A stretch of DNA of 30,091 nucleotides from CAIJXV01 sp964497135 (lineage in GTDB: Bacteria > Verrucomicrobiota > Kiritimatiellia > CAIKKV01 > CAIJXV01). The notes under the pieces are model-generated. The model was not told the origin of the DNA. It was given only the letters and a program-made list of their open reading frames with translations, and did not search any database. The DNA lies in assembly GCA_964497135.1 (NCBI GenBank), contig CAZCDO010000025.1, positions 1 to 30,091 on the forward strand. Direction: 5' to 3'. A program made the translations under genes and the position numbers. This document shows, piece by piece, positions 1 to 7,156 of the stretch (its first letter is position 1; each line of letters begins with the position of its first letter).

Positions 1-212
1 AATCCAGCCCGCGGGCTCTCTTGAGGGAACCGAGTTCACAGGAGTTGTTCTGTGCTCTCCTGCTCCTTCCTTAAACCAACGCGGACAGACTTGGCACGTT
101 GCGTGCGAAGGCTGACCGCATCTGCGGTTTTCTGGCTTTCACCTCCGTGTATCGGTGACTCAGTGGTGAATCGCTTTCCCCTCAGTTGCATTGTTTTAGA
201 AAGAATCCGATT
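1..212. other. Non-coding flank downstream of the M20 gene
   Basis: No convincing gene is visible here. The only open frame entering this stretch runs antisense through the M20 peptidase gene and looks like a shadow. Two small structures are present: a perfect 12-bp palindrome (AGCCCGCGGGCT, 6-17) and a short hairpin (ACCGC/GCGGT around 115-128) followed by four Ts. Either could help end transcription of a gene outside the window, but both are weak. Confidence 0.5.
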
Positions 213-1460
213 TCAGGCGGGCGGCAGGAGATCGATTACGGCGGCGGAGAGGGCGCTGACGCCGGTGGGAATTGCGAGGTCGGCGACGGGCGCCATCTGG
301 GGCGAATGCAAGGGGGGAAAGGGGGCGTCCGAATGGGTTGGACGAATGCCCAAGCGGAAGATGGAGAGGGGAATCGAGGGGGTAACCCGACCGAAAAGAC
401 CGAAATCTTCGCCGACCATCTCCGGCTTGACGGCGACCACTTTTTGTTCTCCGAGTACCCGGCGAAACGAGGCGCCGATGCGGGCGGTCAGGTCGGGATC
501 ATTATAGACGGCCGGACAGAAAGCGGGGTTGACCGTGACGACCGGGAGGCGGTCTTCCGGCAGGCCGGCGGCGAGACCCAGTCCGTGCGCCTGCCGGCGG
601 ATGGCCGCGATGAGGGTGTCGCGGACTTCGGGGGCATAGGTGCGGAGGGTGAGGGTGATCCGGACTTCGTCGGGAATGATATTGAAGGCCGATCCGCCGT
701 GGAGGGTGCCAATGCTGATGACGGCGGGATCGGTGGGGTCGATTTCGCGGCTGACGATGGTTTGAAGGGCCAAAATTAATTGGGCGGAAAGGACGATGGG
801 ATCGCGGGTTTTGTGCGGAGTCGCGCCATGGCCCCCGACGCCGAGGACGGTGATCTGGACCTGATCGGCGCAGGCCCAGGCATAACCGGGACAGATCCCG
901 ACCGTGTCGGCGGGAAGGGTGGGGGCAACATGGAGCGAGAGGGCAAAATCGGGGCGGGGAATGCGTTGGTACAGGCCATCCGAGAGCATGGCTTGGGCGC
1001 CATTCATTTTTTCTTCCGCCGGCTGACCGATGGCTATCAGGGTGCCGGACCAGTTTTTTCGATGGGTGGCGAGGAGTTCGGCGGTCCCGACCAGAACGGT
1101 CATGTGGATGTCATGTCCACACGCGTGCATGACGGGAAGGGATTGACCGGTTGGGGTTGAAACGCGAACCCGGCTGGCGTAGGGCAGGCCGGTGTTTTCC
1201 TCGACGGGCAGGGCGTCCATGTCGGCGCGCAAGAGGATGACCGGGCCGGGTCCATTTGCGAGGAGGGCCGCGACGCCATGTCCGCCGATGCCGGTTTGGA
1301 CTTGAAAGCCCAGGCGGTTGAATTCTTCGGCGATCCGGGCGGCGGTGGCCTGTTCGGTGGTGGAGAGTTCGGGGTGGGCGTGCAGATGGCGGTAGAGTTC
1401 CATCCAGCGGGTTTGGAGCGGGGTCGATAGGGGGGGAATTGGGGCCTTACTCATTTGCAT
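213..1460 (-). CDS. M20D family metallopeptidase / N-acyl-amino-acid amidohydrolase
   Basis: This 415-residue protein has the normal length and motif order of M20D amidohydrolases, the family of hippurate hydrolases and N-acyl-L-amino-acid or IAA-amino-acid hydrolases. These enzymes remove an acyl group from an amino-acid nitrogen using a two-metal centre. Visible motifs are LHAHPELS (26-33), LRADMDALPVEE (77-88), HACGHD (112-117), QPAEE (146-150), SLHVAP (175-180), GGHGATPH (209-216), a GEDFG block (350-354) and LHSP (384-387). Likely metal ligands are C114, H116, E150, H177 and H385, with E149 as general base. There is no signal peptide, so it is probably cytoplasmic. The ATG at 1460 lies 15 bp after the DUF4091 stop codon; a second ATG two codons later is also possible. 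It is probably the last gene of the ptsI-DUF4091-M20 operon. The natural substrate cannot be read from the sequence. Confidence 0.93.
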   Translation of the reverse strand: MQMSKAPIPPLSTPLQTRWMELYRHLHAHPELSTTEQATAARIAEEFNRLGFQVQTGIGGHGVAALLANGPGPVILLRADMDALPVEENTGLPYASRVRVSTPTGQSLPVMHACGHDIHMTVLVGTAELLATHRKNWSGTLIAIGQPAEEKMNGAQAMLSDGLYQRIPRPDFALSLHVAPTLPADTVGICPGYAWACADQVQITVLGVGGHGATPHKTRDPIVLSAQLILALQTIVSREIDPTDPAVISIGTLHGGSAFNIIPDEVRITLTLRTYAPEVRDTLIAAIRRQAHGLGLAAGLPEDRLPVVTVNPAFCPAVYNDPDLTARIGASFRRVLGEQKVVAVKPEMVGEDFGLFGRVTPSIPLSIFRLGIRPTHSDAPFPPLHSPQMAPVADLAIPTGVSALSAAVIDLLPPA

Positions 1461-1475
1461 GGGTCACGGTAGGGG

Positions 1476-3086
1476 TTATTTCCCGGCTCCGGCCTGCAGG
1501 AGCTTTTTCCGGGCTTGCAGGGACCAGCCGAGTTTTTTTGGGAAATCGTTGAAATCGCGGAGGGAGCGCAGAGTGGGGCCGTCGGGCGGGACGGCGAGGT
1601 TTTGCAGAAGGGCGTAATCCTGAAGACTCAAGCCGAAGATTTCCCAGCGGATCGAATCGATGGGCCCCTGCGGGCCGGGATAGACGACAAAGGTATCGCC
1701 ATAGGCCCAGCCGGGCCAGGCGAGTCCGGACGATTCGGCATAGGGATCGATCAGGTTGCGTGTTTGGGATTGATACCAGTAATTGTAGCCCCAATGGAGG
1801 AAGCCAAGGGCTTTAAAGCGATAGAAGAGCCAGCCGCTCATGCGGATTTTGGGCAGGGGCGTATCGAGCAGGCGATTGAGATAGGTGCCGCGCGGGCCGC
1901 AACAGAAATAGGTCATACAGGGGATGTTTTCTTCCATGAAGGCCTTGGTCACCTGGATGCTGGGAATGGGCATATCGGTGACTTTCTCGCGGCCATAGAC
2001 GATTTCGCTGAGGGCGTCCATGGTTTTCATCCAGGGCGCGAGTTCCTTGAGGAGGGCGCGGGCGGCCTTGTAGTTGGCCAGGGGCTCCTCGCCATGCGGT
2101 TCATCGCTGACATGGAAGAAGGATCGTTCGGCGATTTTTTCGCGATCGATGAACGCCTTTAATTCCGGTAGGAATTGGGCGAGGAATTTGCGATAGACGG
2201 GAGAGCAGGCGGCGGTATCGACGGGCCAGAGGAGTTTTTCCGATTCACCATGGCCCTCATAGATCCGGATGGCGTTCCGGACGCCCCACTGGGTGAAGAA
2301 GTGGGTCCATTCGAAATTGCGGATGCCCTGTTTTTTTGCCAAGTCCACATAGCGTTTAACCTGGCGCCAGTCGAATTCATAGCGGGTGCCGCGTCGGCGG
2401 ATGTGGAGGAGTTGGGTGGGCCGTTTGACGCCATCGAGGGGGGGCGTGAAGACGGGGGTGTAAATGGTGTCCTGACCGTGCGCCGGAAGGTCCGCCATGT
2501 AGGCGGCCAGGATGGGCCAGAAGCGTTCTTCGAAAGGTTGCAGGCGGTACCAATCGAGCAGGGCATCGACATAGAACCATTGGACGACGGGAAAATTGCG
2601 GCGGGGCCGGGCGGGAAGATCGTACACCGTCACGGGGGTTTTTAAGCGGGCGACGGTGCGTCCTTCGCATTCGACGCGGAGGGTGATGGAGTGGCGTCCG
2701 GGCGACACACCGGGGACCGACTGAAGGGAGATCCAGAAGGGAACGGTTTCGAGCGGAGCGACGGGGGCGGAGCAGTCGTCGAACAGGGGATCGGGGACGA
2801 GGCCGGGGATGCGGCCGACGCCATCGCGCTCCGCGTCAGGGACTTGGGTGTTGAAATGGGGGAGGGGAACAAACCCGACGCGGCGAATCCGAAGGGAAAA
2901 GCCTTTGGCGGCCTCGGCGAAAACGGAGATTTTAGCGACTTCGACCGGATCGGGGTTTGAGACGGCGAGTTGAAAGGCGGCGGCTTCGCCCCGGGCGATA
3001 TCGAGTTGGGGTGCGGGGAGGGAGCGGGGATTGGCGGAAGGAAAAACGCGGAGATGGGCGTCAACCAGGCGGCAAAGCAGAGTCAT
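1476..3086 (-). CDS. DUF4091 domain protein, glycoside-hydrolase-like
   Basis: The 536 residues have an N-terminal beta-rich region (about 1-160), then a TIM-barrel-like central part, then a C-terminal stretch typical of DUF4091 (GDTFVVYPG, then GPIDSIRWE, about 460-490). A HVSDEPHGEEP segment near 325-335 contains D328 and E329, good candidates for acidic catalytic residues by analogy with retaining glycosidases. The central part is rich in Trp and Tyr, as in carbohydrate-binding clefts. No signal peptide is visible, which is unusual for a glycan-degrading enzyme and suggests action on an imported or cytoplasmic glycoside. The ATG at 3086 overlaps the end of ptsI by 26 bp, so the two are probably co-transcribed. 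No DUF4091 activity is assumed here; 'glycosidase' is inferred from fold and motifs. Confidence 0.85.
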   Translation of the reverse strand: MTLLCRLVDAHLRVFPSANPRSLPAPQLDIARGEAAAFQLAVSNPDPVEVAKISVFAEAAKGFSLRIRRVGFVPLPHFNTQVPDAERDGVGRIPGLVPDPLFDDCSAPVAPLETVPFWISLQSVPGVSPGRHSITLRVECEGRTVARLKTPVTVYDLPARPRRNFPVVQWFYVDALLDWYRLQPFEERFWPILAAYMADLPAHGQDTIYTPVFTPPLDGVKRPTQLLHIRRRGTRYEFDWRQVKRYVDLAKKQGIRNFEWTHFFTQWGVRNAIRIYEGHGESEKLLWPVDTAACSPVYRKFLAQFLPELKAFIDREKIAERSFFHVSDEPHGEEPLANYKAARALLKELAPWMKTMDALSEIVYGREKVTDMPIPSIQVTKAFMEENIPCMTYFCCGPRGTYLNRLLDTPLPKIRMSGWLFYRFKALGFLHWGYNYWYQSQTRNLIDPYAESSGLAWPGWAYGDTFVVYPGPQGPIDSIRWEIFGLSLQDYALLQNLAVPPDGPTLRSLRDFNDFPKKLGWSLQARKKLLQAGAGK

Positions 3087-4773
3087 GAGGGGATGCCTTT
3101 TGAGTTTTGGCAGGGCTTTTAGGGGGGCGTTTTTTGAGATGCGAACGGGAATACGTCGAGGCCCCGATGGCCCGACGAAGACGGGGAATAAGGCGGGGCG
3201 GGATACTGACGGTATCGATGCCGAGTTCGAGTAATTTCAGGACGCAGTCCGTCTGGCTGGCAATTTCGCCACAGACGGACAGCGGTTTTTTGAGCCGTCG
3301 GGCGACAGCGGCCACATCCCGGATGAGATTCCAAAAGACCGGGTGGTCGTGTTTGAAATCGCCGGCGAGTTGCTCGTTGTTGCGATCGAGGGCAAAGAGA
3401 TACTGGTACAGGTCATTGGTGCCGAGGCTGGCAAAATCGGCGACTTTCAAAAGGTTCCGGGCATCGAGGCAGGCGGAGGGCACTTCGAGCATCACGCCAT
3501 GCCGGATGGAACCGGGTTTGAGGGGCGCCATGATTTCGTCCACCAGGGCCCGCAATTGAAGAAACTGGGCGGCATCGGTGATCATGGGATACATCAGGTT
3601 GAGCGGGGCGATATGCGAGGCGCGGGCGATGGCCCGGACCTGGGTGCGCAAGAGGTCGGGCCGGGCCATCAACAGGCGGGCGCCGCGCAAGCCGAGGGCG
3701 GGATTTTCCTCTTGCGGCAATTCGAGAAAATCGGCCGACTTGTCGCCCCCGAGATCGAGCAGGCGGAAATGGACCGGCTTGTCGGGAAAGGCGTTGAGGA
3801 CGGCGGTATAGCGCTGGAATTGTTCATCCTCTGAGAGAGGTCGGGATTCCGCGAGAAACTCGAATTCCGTGCGATAGAGACCGATCCCTTCCGCTTGCAT
3901 TTGGAGGGCCTGTGCGAGATCGCCGATGAGGTTGATATTGGCGTACACCTTGAGACCCCCGATGGGGTCACAGGGTTCGGTGTTCAGTGAGAAGGCGCGG
4001 GCGATCGGGAAACGGGCTTTGGTGGCGGGGGACGGCCAGAGGATGACCTCGCCCGTGTTGCCGTTGATCAGTGTTTCCGCGCCACAGGCGAGCAGGTCGT
4101 TGGCCTTGGGGATGCCGCTGACGGCGGGAATCCCGAGCGCCCGAGCCAGGATCGCGGCATGGGAGGTGAGTCCCCCGTGTTCCGTGATGAAGCCCTGGAC
4201 GTGTTCGGCATCCAGATCCACGGTCAGGCGGGGCGTCAATTCCCGGGCGACCACGATCCGGCCGCGACCGCGTCGGCACACGTAATGGGAACATTGGAAG
4301 CCGGACGCGCCATGACCGAGGGCTTCGAGCAGGCGGCGCTTCACTTCGCTGATATCCGAGGCTCGTTCACGGAGGGTATCGGAGGCGACCGCGCGCAGGC
4401 GGGCTTCGAAGGAGCTCAACGTCCGATGCACGGCGGTTTCGCAGGCGAGGTTTTCGTGACGCATGCCGGCCCGGACCGATTTGATCAATTGTTCGTCCTG
4501 CAGAATCATCTGTTGGGTCGTAAAAATCTCGGCTTCGGCTGGTCCAATTTCCTTGGCGACCCGGGTCTTGACCTCGTCGAGACTCTGGTTGACGGTGATG
4601 AGAGCCATTTGGAACCGGTCGTTTTCGCTGTCGAAATTGTGGCCGGTACCGCGTTCGGTGGGGAGGGCGGCCACTTCGTTTTCGCAAAACAGGCAAACCC
4701 GTGCGCAAGCGATACCCGGACTGATCGGGACGCCTTGAAACCATTGCTCGGGATGACTGTCTTGTTTATGCAT
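3061..4773 (-). CDS. ptsI: Phosphoenolpyruvate-protein phosphotransferase (PTS enzyme I)
   Basis: Enzyme I takes phosphate from phosphoenolpyruvate and passes it to HPr at the head of the sugar phosphotransferase system, in the cytoplasm. From the ATG at 4773 the protein is 570 residues, close to the usual 575. The open frame continues to a GTG at 4896, but those 41 extra codons have no family counterpart and run into an inverted-repeat element, so 4773 is preferred. Visible are the start motif GVPISPGIA, the phosphohistidine loop GGLTSHAAILAR (H205), LDLGGDK, NPALGLRG, MLEVPSA, SLGTNDLYQY and VCGE, with C501 equivalent to the catalytic cysteine (C502 in E. coli). The C-terminus adds a basic Lys/Pro/Ser-rich tail of about 30 residues. 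No ptsH or EII gene is in the window, so the role (sugar uptake or regulatory PTS) is open. Confidence 0.93.
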   Translation of the reverse strand: MHKQDSHPEQWFQGVPISPGIACARVCLFCENEVAALPTERGTGHNFDSENDRFQMALITVNQSLDEVKTRVAKEIGPAEAEIFTTQQMILQDEQLIKSVRAGMRHENLACETAVHRTLSSFEARLRAVASDTLRERASDISEVKRRLLEALGHGASGFQCSHYVCRRGRGRIVVARELTPRLTVDLDAEHVQGFITEHGGLTSHAAILARALGIPAVSGIPKANDLLACGAETLINGNTGEVILWPSPATKARFPIARAFSLNTEPCDPIGGLKVYANINLIGDLAQALQMQAEGIGLYRTEFEFLAESRPLSEDEQFQRYTAVLNAFPDKPVHFRLLDLGGDKSADFLELPQEENPALGLRGARLLMARPDLLRTQVRAIARASHIAPLNLMYPMITDAAQFLQLRALVDEIMAPLKPGSIRHGVMLEVPSACLDARNLLKVADFASLGTNDLYQYLFALDRNNEQLAGDFKHDHPVFWNLIRDVAAVARRLKKPLSVCGEIASQTDCVLKLLELGIDTVSIPPRLIPRLRRAIGASTYSRSHLKKRPPKSPAKTQKASPHDSALPPG

Positions 4774-4844
4774 GATGGAATGGGGATCAAGCGTATCACA
4801 TTTTCGCGTGACGGCCACAGTAAAAAAGAGCCGCGCCGGAAAAA

Positions 4845-4997
4845 CGGGCGTATCTGTGATTTGGTGCACGTTGCAACCGGCTCTCAAGTAGGTCACTCAT
4901 CCTAGTGCCTGACACGTCCCCGCTCCCCGGAGTCGGGCAGGAATGCCCGACTTACTTGGATTCACGCGGTCACTGCACCTAATCACAGATGCGCCCG
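4845..4997. repeat. 153-bp palindromic element: 24-bp inverted arms around a hairpin (REP/MITE-like)
   Basis: The left arm (4845-4868) and the right arm (4974-4997, read in reverse complement) match at 22 of 24 bases. Both contain the core ATCTGTGATT and end in GGTGCA. They enclose about 105 bp that includes a perfect hairpin (4931-4952) and the motif GTGCCTGACAC (4905-4915). There is no ORF inside other than the doubtful N-terminal extension of ptsI. The arrangement fits a small non-autonomous mobile element or REP-type palindrome. No target-site duplication was recognised. Confidence 0.6.
4931..4952. repeat. Perfect 9-bp stem hairpin with GGAA loop
   Basis: The arms AGTCGGGCA (4931-4939) and TGCCCGACT (4944-4952) are exact reverse complements separated by the tetraloop GGAA. 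There is no T-run on either side, so it is unlikely to be an intrinsic terminator. It sits in the centre of the larger inverted-repeat element and resembles REP-type palindromes found scattered in intergenic DNA. Confidence 0.7.
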
Positions 4998-5085
4998 AAA
5001 AAAACGGCCGCAAAGTCCATCTAGACGGTGAGGGGGGTCTATGGTAAAGAAGGAGGGTCAAAGGGGGGTTGGAAGGCGCTGATTC

Positions 5086-5092
5086 AAGGAGG
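5086..5092 (+). promoter_or_regulatory. Strong Shine-Dalgarno of gdh
   Basis: AAGGAGG lies 5 nt before the ATG at 5098, a near-consensus ribosome binding site that fixes the gdh start. Confidence 0.85.
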
Positions 5093-5097
5093 CGATT

Positions 5098-6336
5098 ATG
5101 TCAACTGTGTTTGAAAATGCGGTGAGGCTGGTCCGGGAAACGTCGCAGATCCTGGATGTGGACCGGCGATATCCGGGAAAACAGCTCGTTGAGCGGTTTA
5201 TTGTGCCGGACAAAGTCATCATGTTTCGCGCCACCCTGCAAAAGGATGACGGGACCATGGACTGTTATCTGTGTTACCGCGTTCAACATTGCGACATGCT
5301 GGGCCCGTATAAGGGTGGAATCCGGTTCCATCCCCAGGTCGATCTCGATGAAGTCAAGGCCTTGTCATTGTGGATGACGTTGAAAACAGCGCTGGTTGAA
5401 ATCCCCTTTGGCGGGGCCAAGGGCGGAATTTCCGTCGATCCGGCCTCCCTGACCGTGAGTGAACTGGAACGGTTGGTACGTAAATATACGCATCGGCTGG
5501 TGAACGATATCAGTCCGAACATCGACATTCCGGCGCCGGATATGGGGACCAGTTCCCGCGAAATGGCCTGGATTTACGATGAATATCGCAAGCACCGCGA
5601 GGTGGCGCGGGCGGTGGTGACCGGCAAGCCGGTTGAAATCGGCGGATCGCTCGGCCGCAAAGAGGCCACGGGACGAGGGGTGGTGTGTGCGATGATGGAG
5701 GCGGTGAACGATCTGCACCTGAAGGATTTCAGCGTATCGATCCAGGGCTTTGGTAATGTCGGCAGTCATGCCGCCTTGGATTGCGAAGCGCGCGGAATCA
5801 AGGTGGTGGCGATCGGCGATGTCACCGGCAACCTTTACAACGCCACGGGGATTAACATCGGCGAACTGGTGAAATTCCGGGAAAAGACCGGCGGGATCAA
5901 GGGGTTCCCGGGGGCGGCCCCGGTGGCGGATGTGATCACCTGTCCGTGCGATGTGTTATTGCCCTGTGCGATTGAAAACGCGATTCGAGCGGACAATGCT
6001 GAAGCCATCCAAGCCAAACTGATCGTCGAAGGGGCCAACGGCCCGACGACGCCGGAAGCGGATGCGATTTTGAAGCGGAAAGGGGTCCTGGTGGTGCCCG
6101 ACATTCTGGCCAATGCGGGCGGAGTGATCGTTTCCTATTTTGAGTGGGTTCAGAATCGCGAGGGGTTCTACTGGGAAGAGGAAGAGGTCAACCAGCGTCT
6201 TTTTCAGCGGTTGCAAAAAACCTATCGCCGGGTTCGGGAATTTGCCGCGGAAAAAAAGATCACCCAGCGGCAGGCTGCCTATTGTTTGGCGCTCGACAAG
6301 GTTTTCCGGGCGACCGTCGCGCGCGGAGTTCAGTAA
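5098..6336 (+). CDS. gdhA: Glu/Leu/Phe/Val dehydrogenase, glutamate dehydrogenase type
   Basis: The 412-residue protein has the length of the compact hexameric glutamate dehydrogenases. It interconverts glutamate with 2-oxoglutarate and ammonium using NAD(P). The dimerisation/substrate domain contains GPYKGGIRFHP (K72), K96, FGGAKGG (catalytic K108) and PAPDMGT (D148). The spacing of these residues (24, 12, 40) equals that of K89, K113, K125 and D165 in the Clostridium symbiosum enzyme. The Rossmann domain has GFGNVG (217-222), EGANGPTTPEAD and DILANAGGVIVSYFEW. Cofactor choice is not certain: IGD after the second strand favours NAD. It is the first gene of a tight plus-strand group; the next gene begins 18 bp after its stop. 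Confidence 0.95.
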   Translation: MSTVFENAVRLVRETSQILDVDRRYPGKQLVERFIVPDKVIMFRATLQKDDGTMDCYLCYRVQHCDMLGPYKGGIRFHPQVDLDEVKALSLWMTLKTALVEIPFGGAKGGISVDPASLTVSELERLVRKYTHRLVNDISPNIDIPAPDMGTSSREMAWIYDEYRKHREVARAVVTGKPVEIGGSLGRKEATGRGVVCAMMEAVNDLHLKDFSVSIQGFGNVGSHAALDCEARGIKVVAIGDVTGNLYNATGINIGELVKFREKTGGIKGFPGAAPVADVITCPCDVLLPCAIENAIRADNAEAIQAKLIVEGANGPTTPEADAILKRKGVLVVPDILANAGGVIVSYFEWVQNREGFYWEEEEVNQRLFQRLQKTYRRVREFAAEKKITQRQAAYCLALDKVFRATVARGVQ

Positions 6337-6340
6337 CCGA

Positions 6341-6346
6341 AGGGAG
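6341..6346 (+). promoter_or_regulatory. Shine-Dalgarno deciding the PIG-L start
   Basis: AGGGAG ends 8 nt before the ATG at 6355. The upstream in-frame GTG at 6346 would overlap this site, so the ATG is the better start. Confidence 0.6.
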
Positions 6347-6354
6347 TGGAGTTT

Positions 6355-7119
6355 ATGTCCAAGGAACGAATTTTGGCGTTCGGATGTCATCCGGACGATA
6401 TTGAATTCATGGCGGCGGGGACGCTGGCGTTGCTGGCCCGCGAAGGTTACGAAATCCACCTGGCTTGCATGGCGGGGGGGGGGGGGGGGTCGCCGACCGA
6501 GGCGCCGCAAGTGATTCGGGCTCGTCGATTGAAGGAGGCGGAAGCCTCGGCGAAATTGTTGGGCGGTTATTTTCATTATGCCGGTGGGTATGATCTCGAG
6601 GTTGAGTTCAGTTCGCTCTACCGGCAACGGACCACCCGGATTGTGCGGGAAGTGGATCCCTGGATCATTCTGACCAATCCGCCGATGGACTATCTGGTCG
6701 ACCACGAGGAGACGTCGAAACTGGTGCGAACCGCGGCGTATATCGCCTCGGTGCCGAATTACGATTGCGGCTATCCGGTCCCGGCTACCGCGCGATTCCC
6801 CTATCTGTATTATTGGAATGCCATCACGCTGAAGGATATATTTGGACGGTCGATGCCGGTATCCTGTCGGGTGGATATTTCATCGGTGATCGAAGAGAAG
6901 TCGGCGATGCTGGCCCAACACGCCTCCCAACGCGATTGGTTGAAGCATCACAATGGGTACGATCAATACCTTGAAATGATGCGGAACTGGTCCCGGGAAG
7001 AGGGCGCGGTCATTGATGTGCCGTATGCCGAGGGGTTCATCCAGCATATCAGCCAGGGGCATCCGCAGGATAATATTCTCAAGACGTTGCTGGGCGACCG
7101 GTGTCATCCGGCGGTTTGA
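6355..7119 (+). CDS. PIG-L family LmbE-like deacetylase
   Basis: This 254-residue protein is a zinc-dependent N-deacetylase of the PIG-L/LmbE family. Members remove acetyl from GlcNAc-containing substrates (GlcNAc-PI, GlcNAc-Ins, bacillithiol precursor, some LPS sugars). The metal-binding motif is CHPDDIEFMAAG (H12, D14, D15), and the second ligand region is DYLVDHEETSKLVR (H117). No signal peptide is present, so it is probably cytoplasmic. It lies between gdh and lpxK in a same-strand cluster followed by LPS genes, which makes an envelope sugar substrate plausible but unproven. A run of 16 Gs (6474-6489) encodes the five glycines after residue 40, in the loop after the second beta strand. 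As written the frame is intact, but one base gained or lost there would truncate the protein early. Confidence 0.88.
   Translation: MSKERILAFGCHPDDIEFMAAGTLALLAREGYEIHLACMAGGGGGSPTEAPQVIRARRLKEAEASAKLLGGYFHYAGGYDLEVEFSSLYRQRTTRIVREVDPWIILTNPPMDYLVDHEETSKLVRTAAYIASVPNYDCGYPVPATARFPYLYYWNAITLKDIFGRSMPVSCRVDISSVIEEKSAMLAQHASQRDWLKHHNGYDQYLEMMRNWSREEGAVIDVPYAEGFIQHISQGHPQDNILKTLLGDRCHPAV
6474..6489 (+). repeat. Poly-G tract of 16 in the PIG-L gene
   Basis: Sixteen consecutive Gs occur inside the coding sequence and give five GGG glycine codons. Tracts this long are prone to slipped-strand length change and to sequencing error. Confidence 0.9.
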
Positions 7120-7156
7120 AACGGTGGGGGCGGATTTCGTCCGGGATACCACACGC

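Larger units (their letters stand above)
4774..5097. other. Divergent intergenic region between ptsI and gdh
   Basis: This 324-bp region must hold the start signals for ptsI (left) and the gdh operon (right). I could not identify a convincing -35/-10 pair for either. Its middle is taken up by a palindromic element (4845-4997) made of two inverted arms and a central hairpin. The right end carries the strong ribosome binding site of gdh. Confidence 0.6.

Noticed and set aside
186..1160. Long plus-strand open frames opposite the M20 gene
   Set aside because: They are low-complexity Gly/Asp-rich antisense shadows of a gene with clear family motifs.
4785..4815. CRP-like TGTGA half-site upstream of ptsI
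   Set aside because: Only one half-site fits and the second half is poor. TGTGA is common, and the organism's CRP specificity is unknown.
4774..4896. N-terminal extension of ptsI from a GTG at 4896
   Set aside because: The 41 extra codons match nothing in enzyme I, which begins at the GVPISPGIA motif. They also lie partly within an intergenic inverted-repeat element; the ATG at 4773 gives the expected length.
6346..6354. GTG start for the PIG-L gene
   Set aside because: It would overlap the probable Shine-Dalgarno; the ATG at 6355 has proper spacing and matches the family start.
7013..7156. Longer N-terminus of lpxK overlapping the PIG-L gene
   Set aside because: The 48 upstream codons are the PIG-L coding sequence read in another frame, with no LpxK character.
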